Source of the DNA: Larix sibirica
Taxonomy: Eukaryota; Streptophyta; Pinopsida; Pinales; Pinaceae
Direction: 5' to 3'
Length of the DNA stretch: 12,504 nucleotides
Assembly: GCA_004151065.3 (NCBI GenBank)
Contig: NWUY0300067342.1
Location: forward strand, 21,247 to 33,750
This document shows, piece by piece, positions 1-7,894 of this stretch. How positions within the stretch are numbered: position 1 is the first letter of the stretch; the number at the start of each line of letters is the position of its first letter. Below the pieces are notes generated by a model. That model saw nothing but the letters and a program-made list of their open reading frames with translations. It did no database searches and was not told the origin of the DNA. Position numbers and translations under genes: made by a program.

Positions 1-34
1 GTGATGCCCTTGATAATGCTAGAAGATTTATTCT

Positions 35-997
35 GTGTCCTCCATTGATGGCTTTGGTATGTTCAAGAATCTATGGAGTAGTATTATTTCTCAAAAATAC
101 ATTTATCCTTTGAATATGATAGAATTGATAAGAACTCCAAGGAAGGCCACTGCTCAAGCCTCAATTCATTGGAAGGATATTGTTGTAGCTTATGATGTCA
201 TTGGTTATCATTTGTCTTGGAAATTTGACAAAGGAACGAAAATTAGAATTGGGACAGATGTGATTTTAGGGTGCAATCCTCAAATTTTCCTGCCAAATGA
301 TATTATTGTCCATTTATAGTAGTGAGGTTTGTGTACCCTTGATTGGATAAATAAGGAATCTAAAAATTCTATTTGGAGTCAAGGTTGGTTAATAGCAATG
401 GAGGTTGGGATAAAAGGTCCTTAGGCACAATTATGGGAAAATTTCATTGAGGAACTAAAGAGAGCACATATCCACTTGATAGAGAAACCAGATGAATTGG
501 CCTGGACTTGGAATGGCGAGGGTATACGCTACAATGTTTCAAAGGGATACAAAGTACAACAAGATCCAACTCTCCTATCAAATGCCTAGAGTAGTGATGG
601 AAATCCTTTTGGAAGGTTTGTGCCCCACATAAGAGTATCCTCCTTATGTGGTTAATTCTGCATAATAGAATCCCACTTGGGACAGAATAAAACAAATAAA
701 TAGGTGGAAGGTCTTGGTTGGTGCAACCTTTGTAAAAATAACTTAAAATCTAACTTTGATTTGTTTTGTGAATAATATTTTACCTATTAGATGTGGAAGG
801 ATGTAGAGTCTTCATTGGTTTTATACCCTCTCTGGGAAAATGATAGAATTTTGGAAAATATCAAGGTTTGGTTGAGTAAGAGAGATCTTAAACAATTCAA
901 AGTTATCTCATTAATAATATCATGGAAAATTTGGATTGCTCAGAATGAAAGTATCTTCGAGGAAAAGGACGTGCACAGTTTTCAAGTTTCAGCTTAG
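35..997 (+). pseudogene. LINE reverse transcriptase C-terminus and zf-RVT-like segment, broken
   Basis: The first 95 codons read like the LINE region just after the RT core: a KNLWSSIISQKYI stretch, then W.....G..IRIGTDVILG and LPNDIIVHL. From 476 a Trp-rich stretch (LAWTWNGEGIRYNVSKGYK) matches the start of the zf-RVT domain. WKSFWKVCAPHKSILLMWL follows in another frame (from 598), then GWCNLCKNN back in the first frame (from 716), then a Trp-rich tail ending near LIISWKIWIAQNESIFEE (791-997). Such a segment normally links RT to RNase H in plant LINEs and is thought to bind nucleic acid. A missing base near 672 and other shifts between 590 and 716, plus stops near 320, 582 and 758, destroy the frame. 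The family assignment rests on motif order and context. It cannot make protein. Confidence 0.75.
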
Positions 998-1069
998 GTG
1001 CTTTCTATAAAGTCTCTTTTCTAGGTTCAAGCTAATGTCTCAAAAATTTGTAACCTCTCTTCTCCTCAG

Positions 1070-1549
1070 ATTGATAAGAGTAGCCCATGGGGGTTCTTTG
1101 ATGGGGCTAGCCAACAAAATGGTTCACTTTGTGGTGCGAGCTATGTTATTCACATAACAGATAGTAATTATTTTGTTGGAAAGGCGGCTTTGGGAGAGGA
1201 GTCCAACAATTATGGTGAATTTTCTTCTTTGTCTCCGTTGTTGAAATATGCAAGAAGTAAAGGTTTGTAATCCATTCAAGTTTTTGACAATTTTGACCTG
1301 GTTATCCAATCGATGAATGGATCAATACAAATCCAACATGCTGCTATTCTGAACCTAGGCGTTCACTTAAAATACATTGTAGGACTATGTCAACAAATTT
1401 CTTGTTTCCATATCTAAAGACAATATAATGCACACACAGATGGTCTGTCGAAGGAGGGTCTTGTTGGGGATCTTTTGCAAGTAATTGAAGATGAGTTTCA
1501 ATATGGGAGGGTGATCACATCCTCAGCATTTTATGTTCATGAATATTAA
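1070..1549 (+). pseudogene. LINE-encoded plant-type RNase H (RVT_3-like), two internal stops
   Basis: A single frame from about 1070 to the TAA at 1547-1549 shows the plant-type RNase H plan: WGFFDGAS with the first Asp (1100-1102), a CGASYVI strand, GEESNNYGEFSSL with the Glu, the third-Asp region, and HADGLSK-like HTDGLSKEGL with the last Asp. In retroelements this enzyme removes RNA from RNA:DNA hybrids. Stops at 1268-1270 and 1415-1417 interrupt it. At the third catalytic position, where the family has GDS, this copy reads DNF, so the key Asp is Asn. There is no indel over about 480 bases. The domain is the last one of the LINE and is followed directly by non-coding DNA. Not a host RNase H gene: no introns, and LINE motifs sit immediately upstream in the same frame. 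Confidence 0.82.
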
Positions 1550-1871
1550 GATTTTAAGCTAATATTTACTGTGTGTTTTGAGATGTAATGTCAAGTCAAT
1601 ACTATAAGACATCCTGGTTTCTTTTTTGAACTATATTAGCTTTGGTGTCAGTTCTTGATAGCAAAACTTTTGCTAGATAGATATCGTAGAGACGACATTA
1701 GTGCTCCTATAAGGACATCTTGAGGATTGTATTTGTTTTTCTACTTGAAACATAAATGTGTTTTTTTCCTTGGAAAAAATATATTTTGTATTCTTATATC
1801 ATCATTTTTTAACTGGGTGTATTGATGATTTTCTTTGTTTTTGGAAATGGATGAACAATCTTTGAATCACT

Positions 1872-1963
1872 ACCTTAATTTCCTTAGTTCTACAAAATTA
1901 ATGGAAAATTTACTTTAATTTTCTCAATTCTACAAAATTTAATGGAAAATTTACCTTAATTTT
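1872..1963. repeat. Imperfect 40-41 bp tandem duplication, about 2.3 copies
   Basis: Unit 1 (1872-1911) and unit 2 (1912-1952) both run from ACYTTAATTT through TTCTACAAAATT to AATGGAAAATTT. A third partial unit begins ACCTTAATTTT at 1953-1963. Differences are a few substitutions and a one-base length change in a T or A run. It lies in AT-rich non-coding DNA and looks like replication slippage. Confidence 0.8.
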
Positions 1964-2716
1964 ATATGATTAAAAGATAGTTTTCAGAAGAAAAAAACTA
2001 AAATAAGCTAAGTTTTCTTAATTTAGTGAAAATTCTAAAATTTTAGTGAATTTTTTAGAATTCCATGCATAAAGGGATGGGAATAAATGATTTTTGGAAT
2101 CACCCACCCTCTAGAGAGTGATTCTTAGCATCGACCCCTCTCTCCATGTGCAAGGTTTGCTCAAAATTTAACCAAATTTCACAAAATTTCTCCAAGTGCT
2201 TTAAAATTTAAAGCATTGACAGAGAAAGGTATTTCCAAACATTGTTCCTTTGCCTCCATCCATAACATTTCTTAAAATTTTGCAAAAGATCACAAATTTT
2301 CACTAAAATATTACTAAATTTAAAAAAAAATAGTTCTCTTTTATTTTTATAAGATTAAAATAAGATTCATTAAACTTTGCAGAGATAAGATAATTTAAAA
2401 TAGAAACTGAGTAATTAATCATATCCCTTTCTTTCAAATTAGTTTAAAAAATAGTAATAAAACAATTAAAAAAATGGTAATACATAATCAACAAAAAAAT
2501 AATTGATGAAAACATGGTGTTGTTATATAATAAAAAATAAAAACTTAAAAAAAAAGCCTTGACAAAAAAATGATATTACAAAATTAACATTAAAAAAATT
2601 AAAAATATAATAGCCCTCAGAAAAAAAAAATGTGATCCAAGAATCACCATCTTTAGAAAATAAGGAAAAATAAATACATTTTAGAAATCCTCCTAAAAAA
2701 CATTATTACATAAACA

Positions 2717-2850
2717 TAAAAAAAAGCCTTTAAAAAATAAAAGAAAGAAAGAAAGAAAGAAAGAAAAGAAGAAGAAAATATTGGACACAATAAAAGCCCT
2801 TAAAAAATAAAGTAAAGAAAGAAAAAAGAAAAAAAGAAGAGAATGCAATG
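2717..2850. repeat. AAAG microsatellite inside an imperfect tandem duplication
   Basis: Two neighbouring units each begin AAAAGCCYTTAAAAAATAAA (about 2720 and 2791), pass into a GAAA/AAAG run and end in a GAAGA-rich tract. In the first unit the tetranucleotide run is well preserved from about 2740 to 2777; in the second it is degenerate. Related GCCTTGA and GCCCTCA stretches next to A-runs occur at about 2554 and 2613, so the unit may have older relatives upstream. The A-rich strand is the one shown. Confidence 0.8.
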
Positions 2851-2895
2851 ATATTTCTAAGTCCATTTTTTTAAATGAGAAGAAAACAAAATAAT

Positions 2896-3145
2896 CTAAT
2901 CTCTAGACGATTTGCAGCTTCTCCGGTGGATTTTGCCAGAATCCGGCGATGGATAAATTGCTGAAATTGTGATAGCAATGGTTGGAATTGCAATTTGATT
3001 GTAGGAATGGATTCAACATCCTCGATTACCCCTGGGGCACCCCGATTATGCAATTCCAGCAACCTAAAACTGCCATTCAACAATTTCAGCTGGATTTTGA
3101 CTGGGAAAATCACCGGATTTTTGGTGCAAATCATCTAGAGTTTAG
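2896..3145. repeat. Large imperfect inverted repeat (foldback or MITE-like)
   Basis: The left arm (about 2896-2998) and the reverse complement of the right arm (about 3045-3145) align almost end to end. The outermost 21 bases match at 19 positions (CTAAtCTCTAGAcGATTTGCA against CTAAaCTCTAGAtGATTTGCA). They continue as CCGGTGGATTTTGCCAG against CCGGTGATTTTCCCAG, then GCTGAAATTGT in both arms and TGGAATTGCA in both arms. One arm has about 11 extra bases near 2945-2955, and the other has an insert near 3066-3075. About 45 bases separate the arms. A transcript would fold into a long stem. No target-site duplication was seen beside it. It could be a foldback element, a decayed MITE, or an inverted duplication of gene sequence. 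Local GC is higher than in the flanks, and the open frames it contains have no recognisable domain. Confidence 0.8.
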
Positions 3146-3336
3146 CTCATACCGAAGAAAAAAACCCTTACAAAAATGAGAGCTTTGTAGGCTTTTTGTT
3201 AAGTATGTATTTAGTTTTTATTATAAAATGATCTGCAAGTTTTAAATTATTTATATATAATTCATTGCATTTTGAGGTCCAATCTTCTTTTTCTTCTAAA
3301 GATGGAAAAACATATAATAACTCACTTGTCAAATTG

Positions 3337-3363
3337 GTAGTGAGCACAATCATCGCTCACTAC
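3337..3363. repeat. Perfect 9-bp stem, 9-nt loop hairpin
   Basis: GTAGTGAGC (3337-3345) is the exact reverse complement of GCTCACTAC (3355-3363), with a 9-nucleotide loop between. It is isolated in non-coding DNA and no T-run follows. A stem this size is easily formed by chance within a window of this length, so no function is assigned. Confidence 0.6.
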
Positions 3364-3690
3364 TATCTGCAAATGCAAGTTGACTCATCCTCGTTATTCA
3401 AGTAAAACTATGCCAACTGAAATAACCCATTGGTGATCCGTAAGGGGGAAGAGTTCCAGTCATGCCAGATGCCTTTGGGTCTTGAGTCCTTAACATGTTT
3501 CCTTACATCTGAGGAAGACGAGCTCTTAGCCAATCAAAAATAGTTTTAAGTCTTGAGGACCATTAAAGTCCAAAATTCTAATAAATATATGATCAAAATA
3601 TTTTAACTTATAAACATATAAACAATATCATGTATATATACATATATAGAAAAACAATTCTTGAAAAATAATATAGAAATATATTTATCT

Positions 3691-3790
3691 GCAAAGGTTA
3701 GTTTAATTGGTTGAACCATATGCCCAAGGAATGTTGCCAATGGTAATGCCACATCTCACAAGTTCAAATCCAGTTGAATCCTTGAAGTTA
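3691..3790 (+). repeat. tRNA-like / SINE-like stretch with pol III boxes
   Basis: TAGTTTAATTGG (3699-3710) fits the RNA polymerase III A-box consensus TRGYNNARNNGG at every position. GTTCAAATCC (3762-3771) fits the B-box core GWTCRANNC. The spacing of about 63 bases start to start is longer than in a standard tRNA and suits a tRNA-derived SINE head. No cloverleaf can be closed: the presumed acceptor ends do not pair and no clear anticodon arm is seen, so a working tRNA gene is unlikely. SINE ends, tail and target-site duplication were not identified. Confidence 0.45.
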
Positions 3791-4056
3791 GTGTTAACAC
3801 CTAAATTTGTTATCCTTAAATTTTTCACATTTCCATAGTTTTGATAGTTTCTCCCTAACTTCAACCTGCAAACCCTGTGAAATCCAGATATGATTTGTTA
3901 TTTATTGAGTCACTCATGTTCTTTCTTAAATTGTCTTTATTCAATAAGCAATTAACATACGTAGTATTTTACAATATTCATAGTCACATCAAGAAGTAGT
4001 GTGTGTAGCAATTTTCATTTTCAGGTTGCAAAGTTGTATTCCAAGCAAAATTCTAT

Positions 4057-4201
4057 CGCTACAGGAAGTTTCAACTTCCGATAGCGGAATTGGAAAAGTT
4101 CTCAAAGGACCTGCTATGGGAAGTTTCACATTCCGGTAGCGAAATATTTATGATGTGTAATGGGTATGCTACTTGAAAATTTGAAATTCAAAGTTCCGAT
4201 A
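4057..4201. repeat. Hairpin motif cluster A (GCTA..GGAA / TTCC..TAGC)
   Basis: Hairpin 1: CGCTAcaGGAAGTT (4057-4070) faces AACTTCCgaTAGCG (4073-4086), with 12 of 14 positions complementary and two bases at the centre. Hairpin 2: GCTAtgGGAA (4113-4122) faces TTCCggTAGC (4131-4140), with 8 of 10 complementary and an 8-base loop. A weaker third block (about 4167-4201) begins GCTACTTGAA and ends TTCCGATAAG. The flanks of each stem keep the same GCTA/TAGC and GGAA/TTCC words while the two bases between them do not pair. The same design recurs at 6886-7013. It may be a repeated cis-element in an LTR or leader. Confidence 0.65.
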
Positions 4202-4559
4202 AGAGGTAATAAAAGGGGTATAGTCTTCTCACATCAGGTATGCTATTAAGATTTTTAAATCTTGGTTAAGTATTTGTCTTAATGGTCGAGATTCGAGTAG
4301 ATGATTATATCTTTCATATCTTGTGAGTATTCACTCCACCATATCTTATCATTCAATTCAGTTTTCATTTCAAATCCCATCAACTATGTCGCCTAATCGT
4401 TGTAATAATAGCCTTTCCCTGCCATAACCTTGATATTCGCCATTTTCACCATTTGAAACATGAAAATTTTAATGATACTATCTCCTCGTTTAAAACATAA
4501 GCCTTTTCTAAATGTGGATATCGTAAACCGGAGATACTGAGTATTCAATTAGCAAGAAA
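4202..4559. other. Non-coding leader before the long upstream ORF
   Basis: No coding frame is recognised. A weak TATA-like word (AATAAAAG) sits near 4209-4216, just after hairpin cluster A, and pyrimidine-rich stretches follow. It may be LTR or 5' leader of the element that carries the ORF at 4560. No primer-binding site could be identified, so this is inference from position only. Confidence 0.35.
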
Positions 4560-6506
4560 ATGAGTTCTCACAAAGGAGGAATTGTAGTGCGTTATGAGAC
4601 TAAAGCAGTTGAGTGGCTAGAAGCCTACCCTAAGTGTGCCAATAGATTCAGAGAAGCTGGTTGGTTCAACTTTTGTACCAAACTGTGAGGATTTAACTAG
4701 GAGGTCGCTAGAGCCTTCGCTGAACAATTTGATGGTTACAAGGCAGAATTGGGTGACTTAAACCTGCAAGTTTCAGAAGAATCCATTGCAGCTATTGTTA
4801 GACTCCCTACAGATAGATAGAGATGGTTTAAGCACAAAAGCATTATAGATGCAAATTATAACCAGTTTTTAAAGCCAGAGCATCAAGACCCAGAGTAGAA
4901 GAAGGGTATTCCAAGGAAGTGGCTCAAGGATGAATGGAACGAGTTGTTGAAAATGGTCTAGAGATATATTACATGTGAAGGTAGGTACACCATCACTTTC
5001 ATGTATCATATGTGCTTCCTCTTGCACCTTAATGGGGATAAAAGAATGAACCTTCCTTATTTCCTGTTAAAAAGCTTGAAAACGATGGCTTCAAGGGTTT
5101 AGGCTCATCAAGAGAATACAAAACAAAGTGTGTTCCACCATGGTTTAATCAAACTGTTAATTTTAGAAGAATTGAACAAGGCTCAGAGAACCTGGGAGCA
5201 CTTTTTGTTTTGGGATGGTTTTAAAATAGAAACCCAAGAGTCCCATGAAACTGAGATAGACAACCCTGTCAAAAGAACCAGAACTCCTAAAACCTCTAAA
5301 GGCCTTATAGCTAGTTCTTCATCTTCAAAACAAGAGATGCAAATAGTCACAGGGAAAATAAGGGATAGTAAAAGGAAAATTGTTTTTGAGGAAGAAGGCT
5401 CGTCAAAGAAGAAAGAAAAATATTTTCTAGAGTAAGAAGATTTATCTCCCAAGGTTATAAAAGTTTATAGAAGGAAAAAGAATGGGGTGACTATTGCTGA
5501 TTCATCTGTTATGGAAACACTATATGAACTTGAATATGGTTTTCAAATTCCATAGGTTGAAGAACCTTCCAATAGCAAATCCACTAAAAGGGGGTCCAAA
5601 AAGTCATTTTAGAAGGCTAGACAAAAATCACAACAGGAGTATATGTCTAGAGGACCCCATACTCATTTGCTTAACAAATTGAGTCTTAATGCAAAATCAA
5701 TTACAGATCCATCTTTAAAATAAAAGGATATTGTTATTACTATAGATGAGGACTCAGATCAATCATCATCTGGAGATGAAAAGGAAAGGGAGAACCAGAG
5801 CTTTCTAAGATGGTTCCTGATAGTTGAAAAAAAAGAGAAAGCTATAGAATAAAAAAAGCTTGAATGAATAGCTTGCCAAAATTAGGAAGTTTATCAATAT
5901 GCTAATATGGAGGAAAATATTTATGATGTTTTGACAACCATTGAAAGGGTGCTACATGTATTTCTATAATAGCCTAAAATGGGTCACTCTGGTCAATCTT
6001 ATTTGGAAGAAGAACAAGGAACAAAGGAAGTTGTTCCAAGTTTGCTTTGCCCGGGAAGTGAAAAAGAATCAAAGAGGAATATACTAAATCTACCTTATTC
6101 TGACATCATGAGTTCAGAAATGAAGAAAAATGACCAGGATGAAACAATAATGCTACCTCACCTATGCATGTCCTCGACTCCAAAGGAAAGGGTCAAGAAA
6201 ATGAAGAAATTTAAGAGAAAACTGAAAGAGTCCAAGGAATTAATTAAACACCTCAAATATGAATATGCTGCATTAAAGAAGGATGGTGAAAAGACCAAGA
6301 AAAATATGATTAGACTTATTACCAAACACAGTAAGTTGTGTGATATAGCTCAAAATATGTTTAAGCAAAAGAAGAAATTTCATGAGCAAAATAAGAAACT
6401 ATATAGGCATAATAAGGTATTAAAGGTGAAATGGCTACAAGCAAAGCATAGGAATCAAGCAAGAGATAATCTCAGCATTCTTGCAGAGGCAATGCAACAA
6501 GTCTAA
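4560..6506 (+). pseudogene. Extra retroelement ORF upstream of gag (Ogre/Tat ORF1-like), 15 stops
   Basis: One frame runs 649 codons from ATG 4560 to the stop at 6504-6506 with no frameshift but 15 internal stops (9 TAG, 4 TAA, 2 TGA; first at 4686, last at 5970). The first ~220 residues look globular: a W.EAYPKC.NRF.EAGW start, then EVARAFAEQFDGYKAELGDL and ESIAAIVRLP, weakly reminiscent of plant 'putative transposon protein' domains. Residues ~225-540 are Lys/Glu/Ser-rich and probably disordered. Residues ~540-640 (6180-6480) are Lys-rich with heptad-like spacing, a likely coiled coil; this part has no stop. No membrane segment, protease or RT motif is visible. Ogre-type Ty3/gypsy elements carry an ORF of unknown function upstream of gag on the same strand, which is the main reason for the call. 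It could instead belong to a separate element. Function unknown. Confidence 0.6.
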
Positions 6507-6885
6507 CATCAAACAACATGCAAATATTTCCTAGAAAAATATTCTGCAGGGAAAACTCTGTATCTCAGTTTGCTTTAGCCATATTCTATATCATATATTC
6601 TTATGTCCTTTTCCCTATACATATCTTATGCATCCATATGTATAAATTCTGATCAACTCTTACATTACATAACCAATGAAAAATCAAATCCATCTTCTCA
6701 CATTTGACAAATAGCTAATCAAGATTCTCAGAGTTAACTGAATGTGGTTTGAGCTTATTCCAGTTACAGGAACCTCCATTAATTAGCACAAAATGTTATC
6801 AAGAGATCATTGAGAAAAGCATTGCAATTTTGAAAGAGGGTTATTCCTACAACAAGTGATTTGATATTTTGAAGCCAAGTTGATG

Positions 6886-7013
6886 GCGCTACTGGAACTG
6901 GGCTATAGAATTCAATAATAAAATTTCTAGAAGAAGCGCTAATGGAAATTGCTTCAAAAAATCCGGTAGCGACCCTCATACAAGAAAATCTAGAGGCACT
7001 ATCGGAAGTTTTG
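6886..7013. repeat. Hairpin motif cluster B, same design as cluster A
   Basis: CGCTAatGGA (6937-6946) faces TCCggTAGCG (6962-6971), with the same outer CGCTA/TAGCG, the same unpaired dinucleotide and the same GGA/TCC inner arm as cluster A; the loop is longer (about 15 bases). TCCGGTAGCGA is identical in the two clusters (4132-4142 and 6962-6972). Half-motifs GCGCTACTGGAA (about 6887-6898) and GGCACTATCGGAAGTT (about 6995-7010) flank it. The sequence around the motifs does not align clearly between the clusters, so the motif itself appears to be what is shared. Confidence 0.6.
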
Positions 7014-7145
7014 GAAAAGAAAATTTCCCAATATTTTGTACATTTAAAATATTTAGCATGGTGGGAAAGGAAATAACTTAGTTTAACATCTCATCTATAT
7101 TCTTTTCCACTTATATCTAAATTCAGGAAGCAATTAGGGGAAATC

Positions 7146-7153
7146 TATAAAAG
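7146..7153 (+). promoter_or_regulatory. TATA box, candidate LTR or gag promoter
   Basis: TATAAAAG matches the plant TATA consensus and lies about 175 bases after hairpin cluster B and 740 bases before the first gag ATG, on the gag strand. A transcript would begin near 7175-7185 and carry a leader of about 0.7 kb. A match of this length is expected by chance in AT-rich DNA; the support is position only. Confidence 0.3.
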
Positions 7154-7894
7154 CGGATATGATAGCATATATTCGAACTTATGATACAAATCATGAGATC
7201 TCATTGTAATTCCAACATAATACTATTTTTAGTCATAGGATAAGATGTGATCCACAAATTTTGGATCTTATATCCACTTTGTAACAAATTTTGTACTTTA
7301 AATGGGATTTTCTTTTGGAAGAAGGGGGTTTGAGTGCTGAGGGTCAAGAGTGAGGATTTGGAAATTTTTGTAAAGAAGGAAATATATATTTCTCTATAAT
7401 ATATCATCATCAAGGACTCCTGTAACTTGATGGCCAGACTGTGTTGTTCTTGTATTTCAAACTATGTTTCTACTTATTTGAATACAAAGACGGTTTCTGC
7501 TCTGCTATGAGTGTCATACGAACAATGGATCCCATTACAGTAAGACTCTTATTGTGATTGCCTATAGTTTGTTGTTTGTACCCAAGTATTTTTATTCTCT
7601 TTCAGAATTCCATTTTGAATGTGAATAGTCTTCTCTGTGAATAGATCAAGACGATCAATTTGTGAATCTTATGTATTAATTTTTGTTTCTCTTTCTTCTA
7701 TCACATTTATGTTTATCTTAGTGTATGACGTTCAACTTACATGCCTTTGATCTGTGAAGTATTATTGAATTTGATTAAACGCATGCTTGATAATTTCTTC
7801 TAAGTCACCTATTCTACTTGACCCAACTTTCACCAAACCTAGGCAAAAAATGAGGTGCCTAAACTCTTAGGAAGCAAGGGCTCAACACAGATCA

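Larger units (their letters stand above)
1..1549 (+). mobile_element. 3' part of a degraded plant LINE (non-LTR retrotransposon)
   Basis: Three segments in register with a plant LINE ORF2 follow one another on the same strand: the C-terminal end of reverse transcriptase (35-319), the Trp/Cys-containing Zn-finger-like segment (about 476-997) and RNase H (about 1070-1549). All the better-preserved pieces share one frame (codon starts at positions equal to 2 modulo 3), with a local excursion into the other two frames between about 598 and 715. The 5' part, including the RT catalytic core and the endonuclease, lies outside the window or is lost. No poly(A) tail or target-site duplication could be assigned, so the 3' limit given is the end of the RNase H frame, not of the element. 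Confidence 0.85.
1550..2870. other. AT-rich non-coding stretch with simple repeats
   Basis: No convincing coding frame on either strand. The first few hundred bases after the RNase H stop may be LINE 3' untranslated sequence, but no tail marks its end. From about 1800 the sequence is dominated by A- and T-runs. It contains the tandem duplication at 1872-1963 and the AAAG-rich duplication at 2717-2850, listed separately. A 7-bp inverted repeat (GAATCAC at 2097-2103 and GTGATTC at 2118-2124) is too short to interpret. Nothing else was recognised. Confidence 0.7.
3146..4056. other. Non-coding stretch without genes
   Basis: No recognisable coding frame on either strand. It contains one perfect short hairpin (3337-3363) and the SINE-like block (3691-3790), listed separately. 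The rest is AT-rich, with TATATACATATATA-like dinucleotide runs near 3630-3650. It may include the 5' LTR of the downstream element, but no LTR boundary, primer-binding site or duplication was found to support that. Confidence 0.55.
6507..7894. other. Non-coding spacer between the upstream ORF and gag
   Basis: About 1.4 kb without a recognisable coding frame on either strand. It carries hairpin cluster B (6886-7013) and a good TATA box (7146-7153), listed separately, followed by a G-rich patch (AAGAAGGGGGTTTGAGTGC, about 7319-7337) and pyrimidine-rich stretches. TTATTCTCTTTCAG near 7591-7604 would make a fair 3' splice site, and ATTTTCAGGT overlaps the start of gag at about 7905, so spliced leader use is possible but unproven. 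The segment is either the leader between two ORFs of one element or an LTR of the gag-pol element. No LTR ends were found. Confidence 0.5.

Noticed and set aside
1070-1549. Host RNase H gene
   Set aside because: LINE RT and Zn-finger-like motifs sit directly upstream in the same frame, and stops plus a mutated Asp show a dead LINE copy.
2871-3179. Overlapping open frames on both strands inside the inverted repeat
   Set aside because: Both are short, match no family and lie entirely in the palindrome; an open frame on each strand is a by-product of its composition.
3337-3363. Transcription terminator
   Set aside because: A perfect stem without a following T-run in plant nuclear DNA has no support as a terminator.
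3691-3790. Functional tRNA gene
   Set aside because: The boxes match but the acceptor ends do not pair, no anticodon arm is clear, and the box spacing is too long.
5183-5452. Minus-strand open frame opposite the upstream ORF
   Set aside because: It is the antisense shadow of the Lys/Glu/Ser-rich stretch of the + strand frame and has no motif of its own.
7501-7560. Possible primer-binding site (TGGATCCCATTACAG near 7525)
   Set aside because: It starts with TGG, but its complement does not match any plant tRNA 3' end I can recognise, and no LTR end is demonstrable next to it.
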